Shown here in pieces: positions 6,098-6,158 of a DNA stretch of 6,158 nucleotides. Position 1 is the stretch's first letter. Each line of letters starts with the position of its first letter. Source of the DNA: Acetobacteraceae bacterium (lineage in GTDB: Bacteria > Pseudomonadota > Alphaproteobacteria > Acetobacterales > Acetobacteraceae); contig PLSZ01000585.1 in the NCBI GenBank assembly GCA_003164305.1, positions 14,549 to 20,706 of the forward strand, read 5' to 3'. The translations under genes and the position numbers were made by a program. The notes beneath the pieces are model-generated. The model saw nothing but the letters and a program-made list of their open reading frames with translations. It was not told where the DNA came from and ran no database searches.

Positions 6098-6158
6098 CGA
6101 TCCGGTCGATGTGCCACCAATCGTCATGGTCCGGCTCGAGCCGCATAGGCATCAAGAT
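6087..6158 (-). CDS. C-terminal end of an unidentified convergent gene (partial)
   Basis: On the minus strand the frame is open from the window edge for 23 codons and ends in TAA at 6089-6087, overlapping the Fe-S gene's stop by 3 bp. The visible C-terminus ends HDDWWHIDRIGNR. Nineteen of 23 third positions are G or C, as in the neighbouring genes. The run is too short to identify a family, and a 70-nt open frame can occur by chance in GC-rich DNA. The symmetric stem-loop at the junction supports a convergent gene pair. The remaining possibility is simple intergenic DNA. Confidence 0.45.
   Translation of the reverse strand: MLMPMRLEPDHDDWWHIDRIGNR

Noticed and set aside
4996..6120. A 374-codon minus-strand open frame
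   Set aside because: It is antisense to the HdrD-like gene, which has a good ribosome site and Fe-S motifs. The antisense product is low-complexity, rich in His, Gln, Arg and Ala, and runs past the junction with no supporting signal.

Overview
The base composition (GC-rich, strong G/C bias at codon third positions), the tRNA-Lys(CTT) sequence and the palindromic GTCAT…ATGAC repeat suggest a high-GC alphaproteobacterium. My guess is Rhodospirillales, possibly Acetobacteraceae. The protein sequences fit this but I could not check it by alignment. The window looks like ordinary chromosome: one partial tRNA gene, six complete protein genes that I consider real, one probable partial gene at the right edge, and one weak small-ORF candidate. 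I see no transposase, integrase, phage gene or CRISPR array.

Layout from left to right: (1) positions 1-43 are the 3' part of a tRNA-Lys, starting exactly at its anticodon. (2) Positions 44-293 have no gene but hold a repeat of about 100 bp made of three consecutive hairpins (101-200). (3) asnB, glutamine-hydrolysing asparagine synthetase, lies on the minus strand (294-2060). (4) A 147-bp divergent spacer contains a hairpin in the asnB leader. (5) ygfZ, a folate-binding Fe-S cluster maintenance protein, lies on the plus strand (2208-3026). (6) Positions 3027-3222 hold a possible 33-codon ORF and a perfect 14-bp palindrome just upstream of a small exported, cysteine-containing protein (3223-3519). 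(7) Two small minus-strand genes follow, an AHSA1/SRPBCC protein (4021-4497) and then a PhnB-like VOC protein (3531-3989), probably one transcription unit. (8) Positions 4498-4788 carry an 18-bp TetR-type operator-like palindrome and a short hairpin. (9) A plus-strand gene for a two-domain Fe-S protein related to heterodisulfide reductase HdrD/GlpC/LutA (4789-6090) ends in a stem-loop. The loop of that stem-loop also contains the stop codon of a probable convergent minus-strand gene running off the right edge.

Most of the genes are housekeeping or general metabolic and do not form one pathway. The least routine items are the HdrD-like protein, whose second ferredoxin cluster and second CCG motif are both missing ligands; the TetR-type operator without a TetR gene in the window; the 14-bp palindrome before the exported protein; and the palindrome that encodes the ends of two convergent genes. 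I do not see convincing evidence of a new multi-gene system here.
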